From Piscirickettsia litoralis (GTDB taxonomy: Bacteria; Pseudomonadota; Gammaproteobacteria; Piscirickettsiales; Piscirickettsiaceae): 40,180 nucleotides of DNA. Both the position numbers and the translations under genes were made by a program. The stretch lies in the NCBI RefSeq assembly GCF_001720395.1, contig NZ_MDTU01000008.1, positions 1 to 40,180 of the forward strand. Direction: 5' to 3'. Every line of letters starts with the position of its first letter. Position 1 is the stretch's first letter. The notes under the pieces are model-generated. The model was not told where the DNA came from. It did not search any database and saw only the letters and a program-made list of their open reading frames with translations. Shown piece by piece: positions 28,796 through 38,481 of this stretch.

Positions 28796-30535
28796 TTAAC
28801 GTCCTCTTGCGATATAAGAAAAGCCAGCGGCCTGTTTAGTCCCCGCAGTCGTCCAATTAAAGCGCACTAAGCAACGTCCTTTTTCTGGCGCTCCTACCAC
28901 GACGGGGTGCATGTCATTAAAATTATCTTGAGTAGCCTCAAAGGGGGTAAGAATTATATTAGTACATTCATAATCAAACGCCTTCGGAAAATTCAACCAA
29001 AAAGTATCTTCGGTAGTCGCCGCAACCTGGACAGTACCCCATTGCTCGGTCATACCTGTTGAACGGTTAACCATATAACCTGTATCTCCCACTTTGTCGC
29101 AAGTGTTTACCAAAGAGGGGACTGCGATCTCATTCCAATAACGTGCGTAGCCAGCACACACCATGTAAGCAGACAGGTAGAAAACGATTTTCTCTGTACC
29201 TTCATCAGTATTAATACTGAAATAATCCCAATGATAAGAATGCCCATACCCCTGGACGCTCGCGCCTCGATACATCTGGCTTTTTATGTTTGTTCTTATC
29301 GTGCCTGCATTTACACGGCTGCCATCACGAAGTATAACGTGACCCTCTTCTACTCCAAATAGGCCAATAAAAGAGGTTGTTGTGCCTTGTGCGAAAGTGT
29401 AGGGAGCGCCCCCACCGGTCAAAGTAAAATTGATATTACTTGCAGACGGATTTTTAGTAACCGTGACTTTCATAAAGCGCGGCGACATATGAGTTAACGC
29501 TGTCATCTCATTACGATTGCCATCACCGTCAAAACCTCCTAAGTAATAACTTAAATCTTTGGTTATTTGGTTATGCTCAGGCTCGACAAACTCACGGGTA
29601 ATCGTGTGACTGTGAGGATTATGAGTGTGCAAATACTCATCCCCATTCGATGCTGAGAAATAAGGATTAGGGTTGCTACAAACAAAAGGCGCACCACGCT
29701 CTAATGCTTTTAAAGTCCGTGATCCTATAGAGCTATCTACCCAGTGATCACAATAGCCATAAGTCAGCCAGGGAGCCATAATATACACAGTGATGGGTGC
29801 GGTAGATTCTCTTATAGAAATAAGAAACCCTAAGTCACCGCCTGCCACGTTAGTCTCTTTAAACTGAAACCATTTGATGGGTTTATTAAAATCAGACTTC
29901 GGTACTGGGGAATGACCTATCGGCCAAGGGTCATCATGGATACGCACGTCAGCATCACCGGTAGTCTCGATATACAGATAAACACCTTGTGAAATTTTAC
30001 AGTCGCGAGGCACTAATACTTGCTGATTTAGTGACCATTCACTACTGCCTGCATCTAAACTTACTTTCAATGCATAAGCATTTTCTGTAACACGGTGTAC
30101 ATAATCAGTAGCAATAAGGCTCGCCATACTTTCTACAATGCTGTCGCCTGCATTCACAGCAATTTTAGTTAGTTGGGTATTACGGCCATTACCATGGTAA
30201 TAATTCCAAAAATGTCTCGGCAGGGGAGAGCCATTCCAATCATCAAATAATGAATTAACAAGTAGATTAGGGCTAGCAGAGTACGCTTTTAGATCATCCA
30301 TACTCGCCATTGCTGAATCAGTTAATCCTTTATCAATCCACCCGGTATTTGCACTATTTCGTTGCCATAGTTTTTTATTTTTTGTATCGACCCAAAACAT
30401 CCCCCCCACAGGGTTGGTTGGTTCGTTATCCCCTGAAAAGTTCGATTGATTCGAGAGAATTGAATTAACCAGCTTTGCATAATCATCCGCAGGGCTGGAA
30501 TTTGCTGTTATTTCTCTAACTTTAAAGTCTTGCAT
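28796..30535 (-). CDS. tail fibre / receptor-binding protein
   Basis: 579 residues. N-terminal region (AKLVNSILSNQSNFSGDNEPTNPVGGMFWVDTKNKKLWQRN) is the short repeat-like motif often found near fibre N-termini. The middle holds a beta-rich, jelly-roll-like segment. The C-terminal part (STGMTEQWGTVQVAATTEDTFWLNFPKAFDYECTNIILTPFE) is a common fibre tip domain. It directly follows gpJ, overlapping by one base, as expected for the host-range protein. Host receptor cannot be predicted. Confidence 0.75.
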   Translation of the reverse strand: MQDFKVREITANSSPADDYAKLVNSILSNQSNFSGDNEPTNPVGGMFWVDTKNKKLWQRNSANTGWIDKGLTDSAMASMDDLKAYSASPNLLVNSLFDDWNGSPLPRHFWNYYHGNGRNTQLTKIAVNAGDSIVESMASLIATDYVHRVTENAYALKVSLDAGSSEWSLNQQVLVPRDCKISQGVYLYIETTGDADVRIHDDPWPIGHSPVPKSDFNKPIKWFQFKETNVAGGDLGFLISIRESTAPITVYIMAPWLTYGYCDHWVDSSIGSRTLKALERGAPFVCSNPNPYFSASNGDEYLHTHNPHSHTITREFVEPEHNQITKDLSYYLGGFDGDGNRNEMTALTHMSPRFMKVTVTKNPSASNINFTLTGGGAPYTFAQGTTTSFIGLFGVEEGHVILRDGSRVNAGTIRTNIKSQMYRGASVQGYGHSYHWDYFSINTDEGTEKIVFYLSAYMVCAGYARYWNEIAVPSLVNTCDKVGDTGYMVNRSTGMTEQWGTVQVAATTEDTFWLNFPKAFDYECTNIILTPFEATQDNFNDMHPVVVGAPEKGRCLVRFNWTTAGTKQAAGFSYIARGR

Positions 30536-33500
30536 CAGTGACCTCTTATATATAAATCAACTTCGCCAGCTTTCGCGACACCATTTTTATCAAAAATCTG
30601 AACCAATACTTGTGATAAAGTTTTTTGTAATTTAATTTGATCTCCCGTATCACCACTTTGAATCGTTGCAACCGCCGCGACTTTTTGTTGTAAAGCTTCG
30701 GGGTAGATATACGTCGAACCGCTATCGCTCACGGGAAAATTATCAACGTTATAAGCAATTTCTGGCACATCAAACATACAACGTAAGTGCTTAATCGCCG
30801 GTGTATATTGGGGGTCAAATCGCTTCAAAATCACTTTAAATCTTGCATATCGAAACTGTTTAAAACTCGAGGTAATCGGGCCGTACTCAGTCCACGTTTG
30901 ATTATCTGTTGATGTCGCCGCTTGCACTTCAAAGCCACAAGCTTCCGGCGAACCTAACCATGACCAGGAATTTTCAAGCGTGTAATGGCTCCAATTTTTT
31001 TGCATATTACCCCAGGACAAAGCCGCATTGCTTTGGGTGACTTCCATCTCAGCATACAGACGACAGCGCATCACCTTACCCAAGTCATATACCTGACTAA
31101 TATAATCACCCTCGCTAATATCCGCTGCTAAAACACCCGGCTTAATGTTTTGCCATTGCTCACTGTAATCAGCCCAGTGCTCTGTCATACCGCCCCAAAA
31201 GTAATATGAGAAAAGCTGAATACAGTTATCTTCACTAACAGCGGTTTTATTAAATTCACCCGGCCAACCATCATCTGCATAATCGTATTGCTTAATGATA
31301 TTGAGCGCGTCTATATCAACGAGCTCTAGTGTCGTCGCTTGTGTTGATTTAATGCCCCAATGAGTTATCGCTTTAATTAAATACGTGCCAGGGCGAGGGT
31401 TAGGTAAATGCAAGGTTGTACTATCTAATTCAGCGATTAGAATCGAGTTCTCCCAACTTAAACCAAAACGAATCTCATAGTGTTTGACATAGAGTTCTGG
31501 GTTTTTCGCCCATTCTAAAATCGCGTTACTGCCGCTGTGTGCCGATACAAACCGGCTAACATTTTCAGGAATTTTTTGCTCTAAAGACGAACTACAAGTA
31601 AATGTTGAATAACCGCTCGTTTGACCAAACCAACCGACAGAACGTACCCGAAACGTATAAGTGCATCCTGTTGAGTGCAATTCTATCTGATTAATGTTTG
31701 TCTTTTGTATGTCAGAATAATTGCCGCTATTGCTGCGCGTTTGATATTCATAGTAAGCGGCATTATCATCGCCATCAAAAGCAATAATCAACACGGCTTG
31801 AGCGACACCGCCGTTATAAACAACGCTATTTTCAAGGCGGTAATTTCTCGGCACTTGCAAAGAGGGAACGACTGCATTTTCTTTACTGACCCCCAGGGAG
31901 CGCTCTTCATCAATCACACGGTATTTATCGGGGTCATGCGCGATTGCGTTAATTATATAGTTGCCGTCTTCTTCTTCAGTAATCGCAGTGATTCGCCATT
32001 GTTTTGGCTCAGTCGCGTGATACAATACCCAGCTTGTGCCCACATTTTCATTTGCGTTTCTGTCTAGCTCAAGTCTCGTAGAGGTGGGCGCAGTTATTAC
32101 TTTATACTCTTGAATCCCTTGCTGCCCTGAAAATGTCATCAAGGTATTTTGTGTGCCTAAATTCACATCACGGTCTAAGGTTATCGTGTTGCCCGCAATG
32201 GCTTTAATTAAGCCCGCTGCGCCTTCTTCGCGGTCCATTTCAGGGTCAAAGATTTTAATAATATCGCTGGGCAACGAATTAACATGGTCTTGAGTCGCTT
32301 TATAACTTATCATGTCACTCTGCGCCTCTGATTGCAGCGCCCATAGCCCTTGGCGCATGGCCTGGGCGCGAGAGGTGCAACCGACCGCAGTAATTTCTAA
32401 GCGCCGCTCACCGATGCGTGCAATACGTCCTGCATCTTCAACGACTTCTTGATCAATCGCATAATTTAAATCAGGGTTGCGAAAGGCGACGACACACACA
32501 GAATGCAAGCCTTTAATGCTTGTTGTCTGATAATCAAACTGACCGTTTACTACATCCGTTTGCGTTACCAACCTTGAGGGTTCACGAGGTCGATCCTGAC
32601 TAAATTGAATCGTCCCCGCTGCATCATAGGCCATGCCTCTAAAAATAGACGTGAGCTGTGTAATGACCTGTAAAGCCTGATTTTGATTATTAATCGCTAA
32701 ATTACAGCAAAAGCGTGGCTGCGAACCGCCACGACCATCTGGAACTAACTCATCACAATATTGCGCGATGCTGTATAATTCCCATTTATCTAAATCGCTT
32801 TCAACCAGGTAATTACCCGCCCCATAACGTTCATTAGTGAGCAAGTCATAAAACACCCACGCCGGATTATTACAATATTCGGTTTTAAAGGTGCCATCCC
32901 AAATCCCACTATACACTCGCGTACTCGGTTCATAATTACTCGGCACTTGTATTTTAATGCCACGCACTAAATAGCTGCGTTTGGGCAATTGATTACCAAA
33001 TTGCGCCGCACTAAATTCTAGCCCCACCACCGCACTGTTCGGATAGCTTAATTTCGTATCAATAACATCAGTAACGCTCGTTAAATAAATACCGTTTTGT
33101 ATGCGGGTGGATTCGGCATCCTCAGTCACCCGCTCAACTTTTAAGGTATAGGGGTAAGTAAAGGTCGTTTCTTTGTAAAAGTTTTCAGTTTGCGCCTGCG
33201 CCCCGGCACGTTTCCATGCCACAAATTCATCCGGGTCTGTCGGAACCGTATTGGAGTCTTTAATCTCTGCGATGTAATAACCCGGCGAAACTTTAATCGA
33301 AAACGTTTGCTCAAACTTGCTTGTTGTTTTCCCTTCGATCTCATGGTTCACCACCAGCACATCATTGAGATACATACGAACATGTACTTTAGAGCCATGA
33401 ATATCGCCATTAGTCGCATATTCGGTAAGTGCATCTAAACCCAGTTTAACCCGCAGTTCATTGGTTTCTTTGCGGCCAATTGTGCGTACAACCGGCTGCG

Positions 33501-33819
33501 CTTTCGTGATTTTTACACCGATGGTTTCCTCTGTGGTGGATTCTTCAAAGCCCGGCAAATAACTTTGTGACGGTGTGCCGTTGCTACTTTTTAGTGTGAC
33601 GCCTTCAAAATTAAACGAACCGTCCGCATTTTGTAGTGGCGTATCATCAAAATAAACCGACTTCGCCCCATCGACCAAACCCTCAATTTCGCCCTCACCC
33701 AGTAAATCAACCAGCGTAACGATAGCGTTCGCTGAAAGTGTATTCGGCGCTTCGGTTGGGGTGTGAACACCACCGCCACCTTTACCGCCACCACCAGAGC
33801 CATAAATATAATCAGTCAT
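30535..33819 (-). CDS. tip attachment protein J (host specificity)
   Basis: 1094 residues, near lambda J (1132). Glycine-rich start (YIYGSGGGGKGGGGVHTPTEAPNTL) followed by the conserved SANAIVTLVDLLGEGEIEGLVDG, RGIKIQVPSNY, WVFYDLLTNERYGAG and RFCCNLAINNQNQALQVITQLTSIFRG. FN3-like modules follow from about 640. It forms the central tail tip and contacts the host. ATGA overlap with gpI. Confidence 0.93.
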   Translation of the reverse strand: MTDYIYGSGGGGKGGGGVHTPTEAPNTLSANAIVTLVDLLGEGEIEGLVDGAKSVYFDDTPLQNADGSFNFEGVTLKSSNGTPSQSYLPGFEESTTEETIGVKITKAQPVVRTIGRKETNELRVKLGLDALTEYATNGDIHGSKVHVRMYLNDVLVVNHEIEGKTTSKFEQTFSIKVSPGYYIAEIKDSNTVPTDPDEFVAWKRAGAQAQTENFYKETTFTYPYTLKVERVTEDAESTRIQNGIYLTSVTDVIDTKLSYPNSAVVGLEFSAAQFGNQLPKRSYLVRGIKIQVPSNYEPSTRVYSGIWDGTFKTEYCNNPAWVFYDLLTNERYGAGNYLVESDLDKWELYSIAQYCDELVPDGRGGSQPRFCCNLAINNQNQALQVITQLTSIFRGMAYDAAGTIQFSQDRPREPSRLVTQTDVVNGQFDYQTTSIKGLHSVCVVAFRNPDLNYAIDQEVVEDAGRIARIGERRLEITAVGCTSRAQAMRQGLWALQSEAQSDMISYKATQDHVNSLPSDIIKIFDPEMDREEGAAGLIKAIAGNTITLDRDVNLGTQNTLMTFSGQQGIQEYKVITAPTSTRLELDRNANENVGTSWVLYHATEPKQWRITAITEEEDGNYIINAIAHDPDKYRVIDEERSLGVSKENAVVPSLQVPRNYRLENSVVYNGGVAQAVLIIAFDGDDNAAYYEYQTRSNSGNYSDIQKTNINQIELHSTGCTYTFRVRSVGWFGQTSGYSTFTCSSSLEQKIPENVSRFVSAHSGSNAILEWAKNPELYVKHYEIRFGLSWENSILIAELDSTTLHLPNPRPGTYLIKAITHWGIKSTQATTLELVDIDALNIIKQYDYADDGWPGEFNKTAVSEDNCIQLFSYYFWGGMTEHWADYSEQWQNIKPGVLAADISEGDYISQVYDLGKVMRCRLYAEMEVTQSNAALSWGNMQKNWSHYTLENSWSWLGSPEACGFEVQAATSTDNQTWTEYGPITSSFKQFRYARFKVILKRFDPQYTPAIKHLRCMFDVPEIAYNVDNFPVSDSGSTYIYPEALQQKVAAVATIQSGDTGDQIKLQKTLSQVLVQIFDKNGVAKAGEVDLYIRGH

Positions 33820-34372
33820 ACTGTTTTATATTGACTCGACACAACAGAACTCCCGACTAAATGCTCGCCATAAATTAACGGCACCGGCGCGCCTGGGGTT
33901 GCTACATTGTCCACGCCATTAAACAACGTTGAGGCGTTCGGGTCCGTGGTACTGTAATCATTATCATAGCTAGGCTGTGGTGAAAGTAGGGTGAGTGAGC
34001 CACTTAAAACCAGGCCTGTTCCTGCACTAGCAAGACCTCCTGCTAGGGCTGTCGATGCCCCGCCTGTATAATAAGCTGTAACTAATAACACGGCACCGAC
34101 AACAATTTGCGTGAGTCCCGAATTTTTTTTGCGCCTTTAGGCTTAGGCACAATATGAATTTCACCACCGGCACAATTCAATTCAAGCTGATCAAAGTTTA
34201 AGCTTTTACGCTTACGAAAAATCGCCCATTCACCGGCGCGCAGAATTTTACTAAACTCAGGAATTTGCGCCGATAGTGCACGAATTGCATCTTTAGCGTG
34301 ACATACCTTTAGCTCAAAAAAAGAGCCGCATAAGCGGCCCAAGCGCCCATGTAAATAAACTTTAGTGAGCAT
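33816..34372 (-). CDS. tail assembly protein I, joined by a -1 shift at an A8 run
   Basis: The N-terminal half reads MLTKVYLHGRLGRLCGSFFEL ... IHIVPKPKGAKK from 34372. The C-terminal half is in the -1 frame (NSGLTQIVVGAVLLVTAYYTGGAS ... GAPVPLIYGEHLVGSSVVS). Both halves match lambda I in order; joined they give about 185 residues. The switch falls on eight A (34130-34123 on this strand), with the heptamer A AAA AAA in the zero frame. Without a shift the first half ends 11 codons later. Either a missing homopolymer base or programmed slippage. It lies between K and J as in lambda. Confidence 0.75.
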
Positions 34373-35189
34373 AACGCACCACCTTAACAACACGTTTTTG
34401 CCATTCAGAAAGCATTTCGCGGCGGCTTAAATTGTCACAAACATGATGTAAAATCATATCCGGCGCTTGAATACAGTTATTTTTATCTTCTTGCAATCGG
34501 CAATCTGACCCTAGATAAATGGCTCCATGGTTAATGCAAGTCGTGCGCCCCACTTTCATCAACAACACATCGCCCCGTAACAATGGCCCGGTTTTATCCA
34601 TTTCAATAAACCCCGCCTCTTTAAAATTACGATCATATAAATCATATTTTGCTACTTCCCACCAAGAACTCTGACGGGGAAAATCAGCTAATAAAATACC
34701 CATTTCAAGCATGTAAAAATCGCGTATCAACGAATAACAATCAAAAACACCATGAATAAAAGGGCGGTTTAATAACTCGCGTGACATTAAGTTCTCACCG
34801 AATATCACAGTGTCCATCACCGCATTTTGATTCAGCGAAACAATGCCCCACAAAAGTCCCGTATCCCGTTGCCCCACCATATCCGTTACGCTTGGCTCTG
34901 CGCTCGAATCCGGGTGTGAGTGCATTAAAATCGTGTCCTCTGGTACATCAATTAAAACCGTGGGGTCTAGAGTAAAGTTAACTTCAGGGGTGTTCGATAA
35001 ATTCACACAAGGTAAAAAGGTATCATCTGGGAAAATCAGCCCCACCGCCTCGCGAGGGTATTCTGCGAGCGCATGAGCTTTAAAAAGGCTTAATGCCTTC
35101 GAATCCTGCAAAGGGTAACGCTTGTTCGTTGCCGAATCGCGCCATACAATCGGCGAGTTTTTTGCCGCACTTGTCATTTTTTTTATCAT
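34362..35189 (-). CDS. tail tip protein K: JAMM domain plus NlpC/P60 domain
   Basis: About 275 residues from ATG 35189; the start is uncertain because this overlaps gpL by 110 bp, and a TTG at 35111 would reduce the overlap. JAMM metal site HSHPDSSAEPSVTD at about 90-103; NlpC/P60 Cys in FDCYSLIRDFY at about 151 and His in INHGAIYLG at about 221. This two-domain order is that of lambda K, a tip peptidase/peptidoglycan hydrolase needed for tail assembly and entry. The stop overlaps gpI by 11 bases. Confidence 0.88.
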   Translation of the reverse strand: MIKKMTSAAKNSPIVWRDSATNKRYPLQDSKALSLFKAHALAEYPREAVGLIFPDDTFLPCVNLSNTPEVNFTLDPTVLIDVPEDTILMHSHPDSSAEPSVTDMVGQRDTGLLWGIVSLNQNAVMDTVIFGENLMSRELLNRPFIHGVFDCYSLIRDFYMLEMGILLADFPRQSSWWEVAKYDLYDRNFKEAGFIEMDKTGPLLRGDVLLMKVGRTTCINHGAIYLGSDCRLQEDKNNCIQAPDMILHHVCDNLSRREMLSEWQKRVVKVVRYAH

Positions 35190-35751
35190 TCGTTTGCTGT
35201 CCAAATTCGTTGTAATACTTCGTCGCAAGGTACGGGCAATCGCCCATAATCCACGCTTGAGCCTCTTCATCCCATTGCCGATAAACTCGTGGACACGATG
35301 CCAATTGTGTACGCCGGGGCAGTTTTAAATCGGTAGGTAACTTAGTGCCCAACTCAAACGCAATGTGTCGATTGTTATGCTGAGATTTACGCTCGATCAC
35401 ATAAATCTGCTCAGGCATGGTCGCACTCGGGTCCGGGTCAGAATGTCCATCTAAATGTTTTACATAAGTCATCACTCGTCGAATTAATGCGCCGCGCAAA
35501 TTGTCATAAGCTTTTAATAGTGGTAAAAAAACCGGCTTCACATTCCCTAACACAATCGAAGGCGTGGGTTGGTGTAAGGTCGTCCGCTCAAATCCATCCG
35601 TTTGCAATGGAATGGGGTTATAAATCACCCCGCCAAAGCTCACCGATTTGTTACCATCCGGGCTACCACAAAAATGATATTTTGTTGTCGTTTTAAGTGG
35701 TGAGAGGTCCAGGGTATATAAATAAATCTTTGCCGATTCAACAAGACTCAT
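35080..35751 (-). CDS. minor tail protein L
   Basis: 223 residues. YTLDLSPLKTTTKYHFCGSPDGNKSVSFGGVIYNPIPLQTDGFE is the family start. The C-terminal half carries four Cys (ASCPRVY, GDCPYLATKYYN, DKCGKKLADCMARFG) matching the iron-sulfur site reported for lambda L. It ends LPFAGFEGIKPF. It is a tail-tip hub protein and overlaps M by ATGA. Confidence 0.92.
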   Translation of the reverse strand: MSLVESAKIYLYTLDLSPLKTTTKYHFCGSPDGNKSVSFGGVIYNPIPLQTDGFERTTLHQPTPSIVLGNVKPVFLPLLKAYDNLRGALIRRVMTYVKHLDGHSDPDPSATMPEQIYVIERKSQHNNRHIAFELGTKLPTDLKLPRRTQLASCPRVYRQWDEEAQAWIMGDCPYLATKYYNEFGQQTNDKKNDKCGKKLADCMARFGNEQALPFAGFEGIKPF

Positions 35752-36089
35752 ACAGGGTTAAAATCCTCTTCAAAACGTAAACCCACTTTCCACGCAGGAT
35801 ATTCGAACGTGCTCTGCCATTCGGAGCACACCATTTGATAATGTCGTTTCTCGCCGGGGTGATACCATAAAAACGGCTCGATGCCCGCGCGTGCTTGCAC
35901 AAAATTAATCAAAAGGTCTTTGTTAACTTCACTGAGGCCCACAAAGGCCACGGTAAAAAAATGCTGAATGGTGTTTAAGCCATCCGCTTCACGTTGCACA
36001 TAACCATCGCCTAATTGCGTGACACGAATGCGTGGTTTCACCCGGTCCGAATCAATGCTATTCGGGTTTAAATTGGGAAAATTAAGCAT
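35748..36089 (-). CDS. minor tail protein M
   Basis: 113 residues. RVTQLGDGYVQREADGLNTIQHFFTVAF and ARAGIEPFLWYHPGEKRHYQMVCSEW with the ending KVGLRFEEDF are the lambda M-family signatures. Part of the tail-tip hub, sitting between tape measure and L. Eight-base overlap with the tape measure stop. Confidence 0.92.
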   Translation of the reverse strand: MLNFPNLNPNSIDSDRVKPRIRVTQLGDGYVQREADGLNTIQHFFTVAFVGLSEVNKDLLINFVQARAGIEPFLWYHPGEKRHYQMVCSEWQSTFEYPAWKVGLRFEEDFNPV

Positions 36090-38151
36090 TGAGTAATTTT
36101 TGTTTTTTGAGTTTAAACACTTGGTCAGTCACAATGTTTTTCAACGTCTTCACGACCTCTTGACTTAATTCTTCGCCATCGGCACCGTTGGCGTTTATTG
36201 TTGGGGCAATGGTGATATTATTTTGCACCTGATTAGAGATAACCGTCTGGCCCAGTTTATGATTCGGTGTGACAAACCCCGGCTTTTTACCTGTCATCAG
36301 GTAATCTTTACCGCCTGTGCTGAATAACTCAGGCCCGCGTTCATTGACGCGATAAAGTCGATCCGCGGCCACCGTTCCCCCGGCCGCTTTTGCACCTGCT
36401 GTAGCGCCGCCACCAAACCAAGAGCCACCACCTCCAAACGAACCGGCAACGGCCCCCAGCGCCATTTTAAAAATACCTTTAGCCGACATCGATAGAGCTT
36501 CACTTGCCATATCGTTTAACATCGCACTAAAGGCATCGGAGACGGTCGCGGTGCCTTTAACAATGCCTGTAAAGGCATTGCTAAAGCTGCCTTCCATGTT
36601 GCCTGCGAGTTCTTTGGCTTGGTGCCCTACGGTGTTCAATTCTCTGGCTTGCTTTTCAGCTAATACTTTTAATTTGTCGTTCTTTTGAATTTCAATTTTT
36701 TCTAAGAGCTTTGCACGTTGCTCTGAACCTTCACGTGTTGCATCTAAAATGATGCGCTTTTGTTTTTCATAAGAGTGTTTAATCGCTTCCTCTTCTGAGA
36801 GTAAGCGTTCTTTTAAACTTTCTAACTGCTTTTGATTATCCTGAGCGCGCAGCGATGCGCCCATAAGCGCCGACTTTTCCGGTTGTGTTTGTTCTAATTT
36901 TTTATGAAATGCAGCGCGTTTTTTTTCAATTTCAGCATAATACACATCAACCTCATCCGAAGGACGTAGCGTTAAAAGCTTACCTGAGAGTTCAGCGATT
37001 TTCTCATTCAGGTATTTTGCACTCTGAGCGCTTGCATCAAGGTCACTGGTGTCCAGTTTAATTTTATCCGTGAGTTTTTCGCGCAAAGATTGAATCGACT
37101 CAGCAACACCTTTAAATGTATCGCCAACCCCCGGTAAAGTTTGGGCAGCAATCGCAATATTTCGAGTGTTCTCTAAAAGCCAATCCGTGAACTCCGCAAT
37201 TTTCTCATGGCCTCGTGCCAAAGCACGCCCTAGGTCAACAAATAAGCGCGTTGCTCCATCTGCCAGATAAGCAAACCCCACTTTTAACCCTGAAACAGAA
37301 AGGTCAATATAATGAAACCAGTCTTTCACTTTAGCCATGGCCTTAGTCGCACGATAAAAAGATGAAGTAATTAAATCTCCAAAGTTATTCGCGTTTGTCC
37401 CAGCGCGAGTAAGTCGCGTTGTCACATCTTCAATCATTGGAGCAACGGCAATAGCAAGCTCATGGCTGAGTCCAACGAAAAACTGTTTTAATTTATAAAT
37501 CGAGTCATTCGCCGCTTCGATTTTAGCCGCATCAATACGATTAATAGCAATACCAAGACGCGCCGCTTCATTGGCTGCTTGGTCTAAACCGTTTGCACCT
37601 AGGCGTAAGGTATTCACCAGGCTAACGCCTTCAGAGTCAAAAAGCTTGAAGGCAAGGCGCACTTTGTCAGATTGACTTTCTATATTCTCCATCGCGGCCG
37701 CGACTTCTTTAAATGCAGCATCCGGGGAGAGTTGGTTTAATCGTTCAGCATCTAAACCTAACTCAACCAAAGCAGTGCGAGCGGCTCCTGTGCCTGCCGC
37801 TGCCTCAGATAAACGCCGCGTCATCCGCTGCAAACCCATGTCGAGCTTCCTTTGCGAAACTCCGGTCAGCTCTGCGGCATGTCGTAAGCTTGCCAACGCC
37901 TCAGTTGTGACCCCTAATTTATCTGAAGTTTTGGCTAATAAATCGATCGATTCACTCGACTTGCTCACCATCACAGCAATTGCACCAGTGGCCGCCGTTG
38001 AAACCGCCGCAAAAGCAATGCTCGTGCGCTTTAAATTTCGCTGAACATTTTTAGAAAAGTTTTTGCTAGCTAGCTCAGCCTTAGACAAAGATTTAACAAG
38101 CTCCGCTGAGTTTGCGCTTAAATTAACGACTAAAGAGCCAATAGTTGCCAT
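36082..38151 (-). CDS. tail tape measure protein
   Basis: 689 residues. Alanine-rich helical N-terminus (LVVNLSANSAELVKSLSKAEL, AVSTAATGAIAVMVSKSS), LRHAAELTGVSQRKLDMGLQRM motif typical of TMPs, coiled-coil stretch about 385-500, and a glycine-rich segment (AGSFGGGGSWFGGGATAGAKAAGG) near 570-600. At the usual ~0.15 nm per residue the tail would be about 100 nm. It sets tail length and is the first protein to enter the cell. It follows the G/T chaperone genes, as in lambda H. Confidence 0.93.
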   Translation of the reverse strand: MATIGSLVVNLSANSAELVKSLSKAELASKNFSKNVQRNLKRTSIAFAAVSTAATGAIAVMVSKSSESIDLLAKTSDKLGVTTEALASLRHAAELTGVSQRKLDMGLQRMTRRLSEAAAGTGAARTALVELGLDAERLNQLSPDAAFKEVAAAMENIESQSDKVRLAFKLFDSEGVSLVNTLRLGANGLDQAANEAARLGIAINRIDAAKIEAANDSIYKLKQFFVGLSHELAIAVAPMIEDVTTRLTRAGTNANNFGDLITSSFYRATKAMAKVKDWFHYIDLSVSGLKVGFAYLADGATRLFVDLGRALARGHEKIAEFTDWLLENTRNIAIAAQTLPGVGDTFKGVAESIQSLREKLTDKIKLDTSDLDASAQSAKYLNEKIAELSGKLLTLRPSDEVDVYYAEIEKKRAAFHKKLEQTQPEKSALMGASLRAQDNQKQLESLKERLLSEEEAIKHSYEKQKRIILDATREGSEQRAKLLEKIEIQKNDKLKVLAEKQARELNTVGHQAKELAGNMEGSFSNAFTGIVKGTATVSDAFSAMLNDMASEALSMSAKGIFKMALGAVAGSFGGGGSWFGGGATAGAKAAGGTVAADRLYRVNERGPELFSTGGKDYLMTGKKPGFVTPNHKLGQTVISNQVQNNITIAPTINANGADGEELSQEVVKTLKNIVTDQVFKLKKQKLLNA

Positions 38152-38154
38152 ACT

Positions 38155-38481
38155 TTATTTTCTCACTGAAATAGCTGATAAAATCGCCGCCATTTGCCCG
38201 ACCGGCTGTTCTGTTTTTTCAGGTGAAGCCTCATAATCAGGCATAAAATCATCCGCAGAAAACAGCTTTTTATCTTTGCGCTGTAAAGGACCATTTGCCA
38301 CCGCGCTCACAATTAAAGCGTTTCTATAATCTTCTTTTTCTATCCCAAAAGGTTCAATTGAATAATAAGCCAGCCATTCGTTAAACTCTGAAGCGGTGAG
38401 TTCTTGTGAAAGTTGATTAACAGTTTTACCAAGGGCCAACGCCAACCTAAATAAAAAACGTCTATTTAGGTTGGTTCTGAG
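38155..38481 (-). CDS. tail assembly chaperone T domain (expressed as G-T frameshift product)
   Basis: In the -1 frame relative to gpG. After the slip the frame reads LRTNLNRRFLFRLALALGKTV NQL..., open to 38155. FRLALALGKT... ASEFNEWLAYYSIEPFGIE is the typical T-domain pattern. The ATG at 38445 is probably not the true start; the domain is made as the C-terminal extension of G. GT recruits tail tube subunits onto the tape measure. Confidence 0.85.
   Translation of the reverse strand, partial: LRTNLNRRFLFRLALALGKTVNQLSQELTASEFNEWLAYYSIEPFGIEKEDYRNALIVSAVANGPLQRKDKKLFSADDFMPDYEASPEKTEQPVGQMAAILSAISVRK

Noticed and set aside
31675-32067. 130-codon plus-strand frame inside gpJ
   Set aside because: Antisense to a conserved lambda J-type gene; hydrophobic string typical of reverse-strand shadows.
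38155-38445. Independent gene starting at ATG 38445
   Set aside because: The frame continues upstream through the slippery site with T-domain sequence (RLALALGKT), so the ATG is internal to the G-T fusion product.
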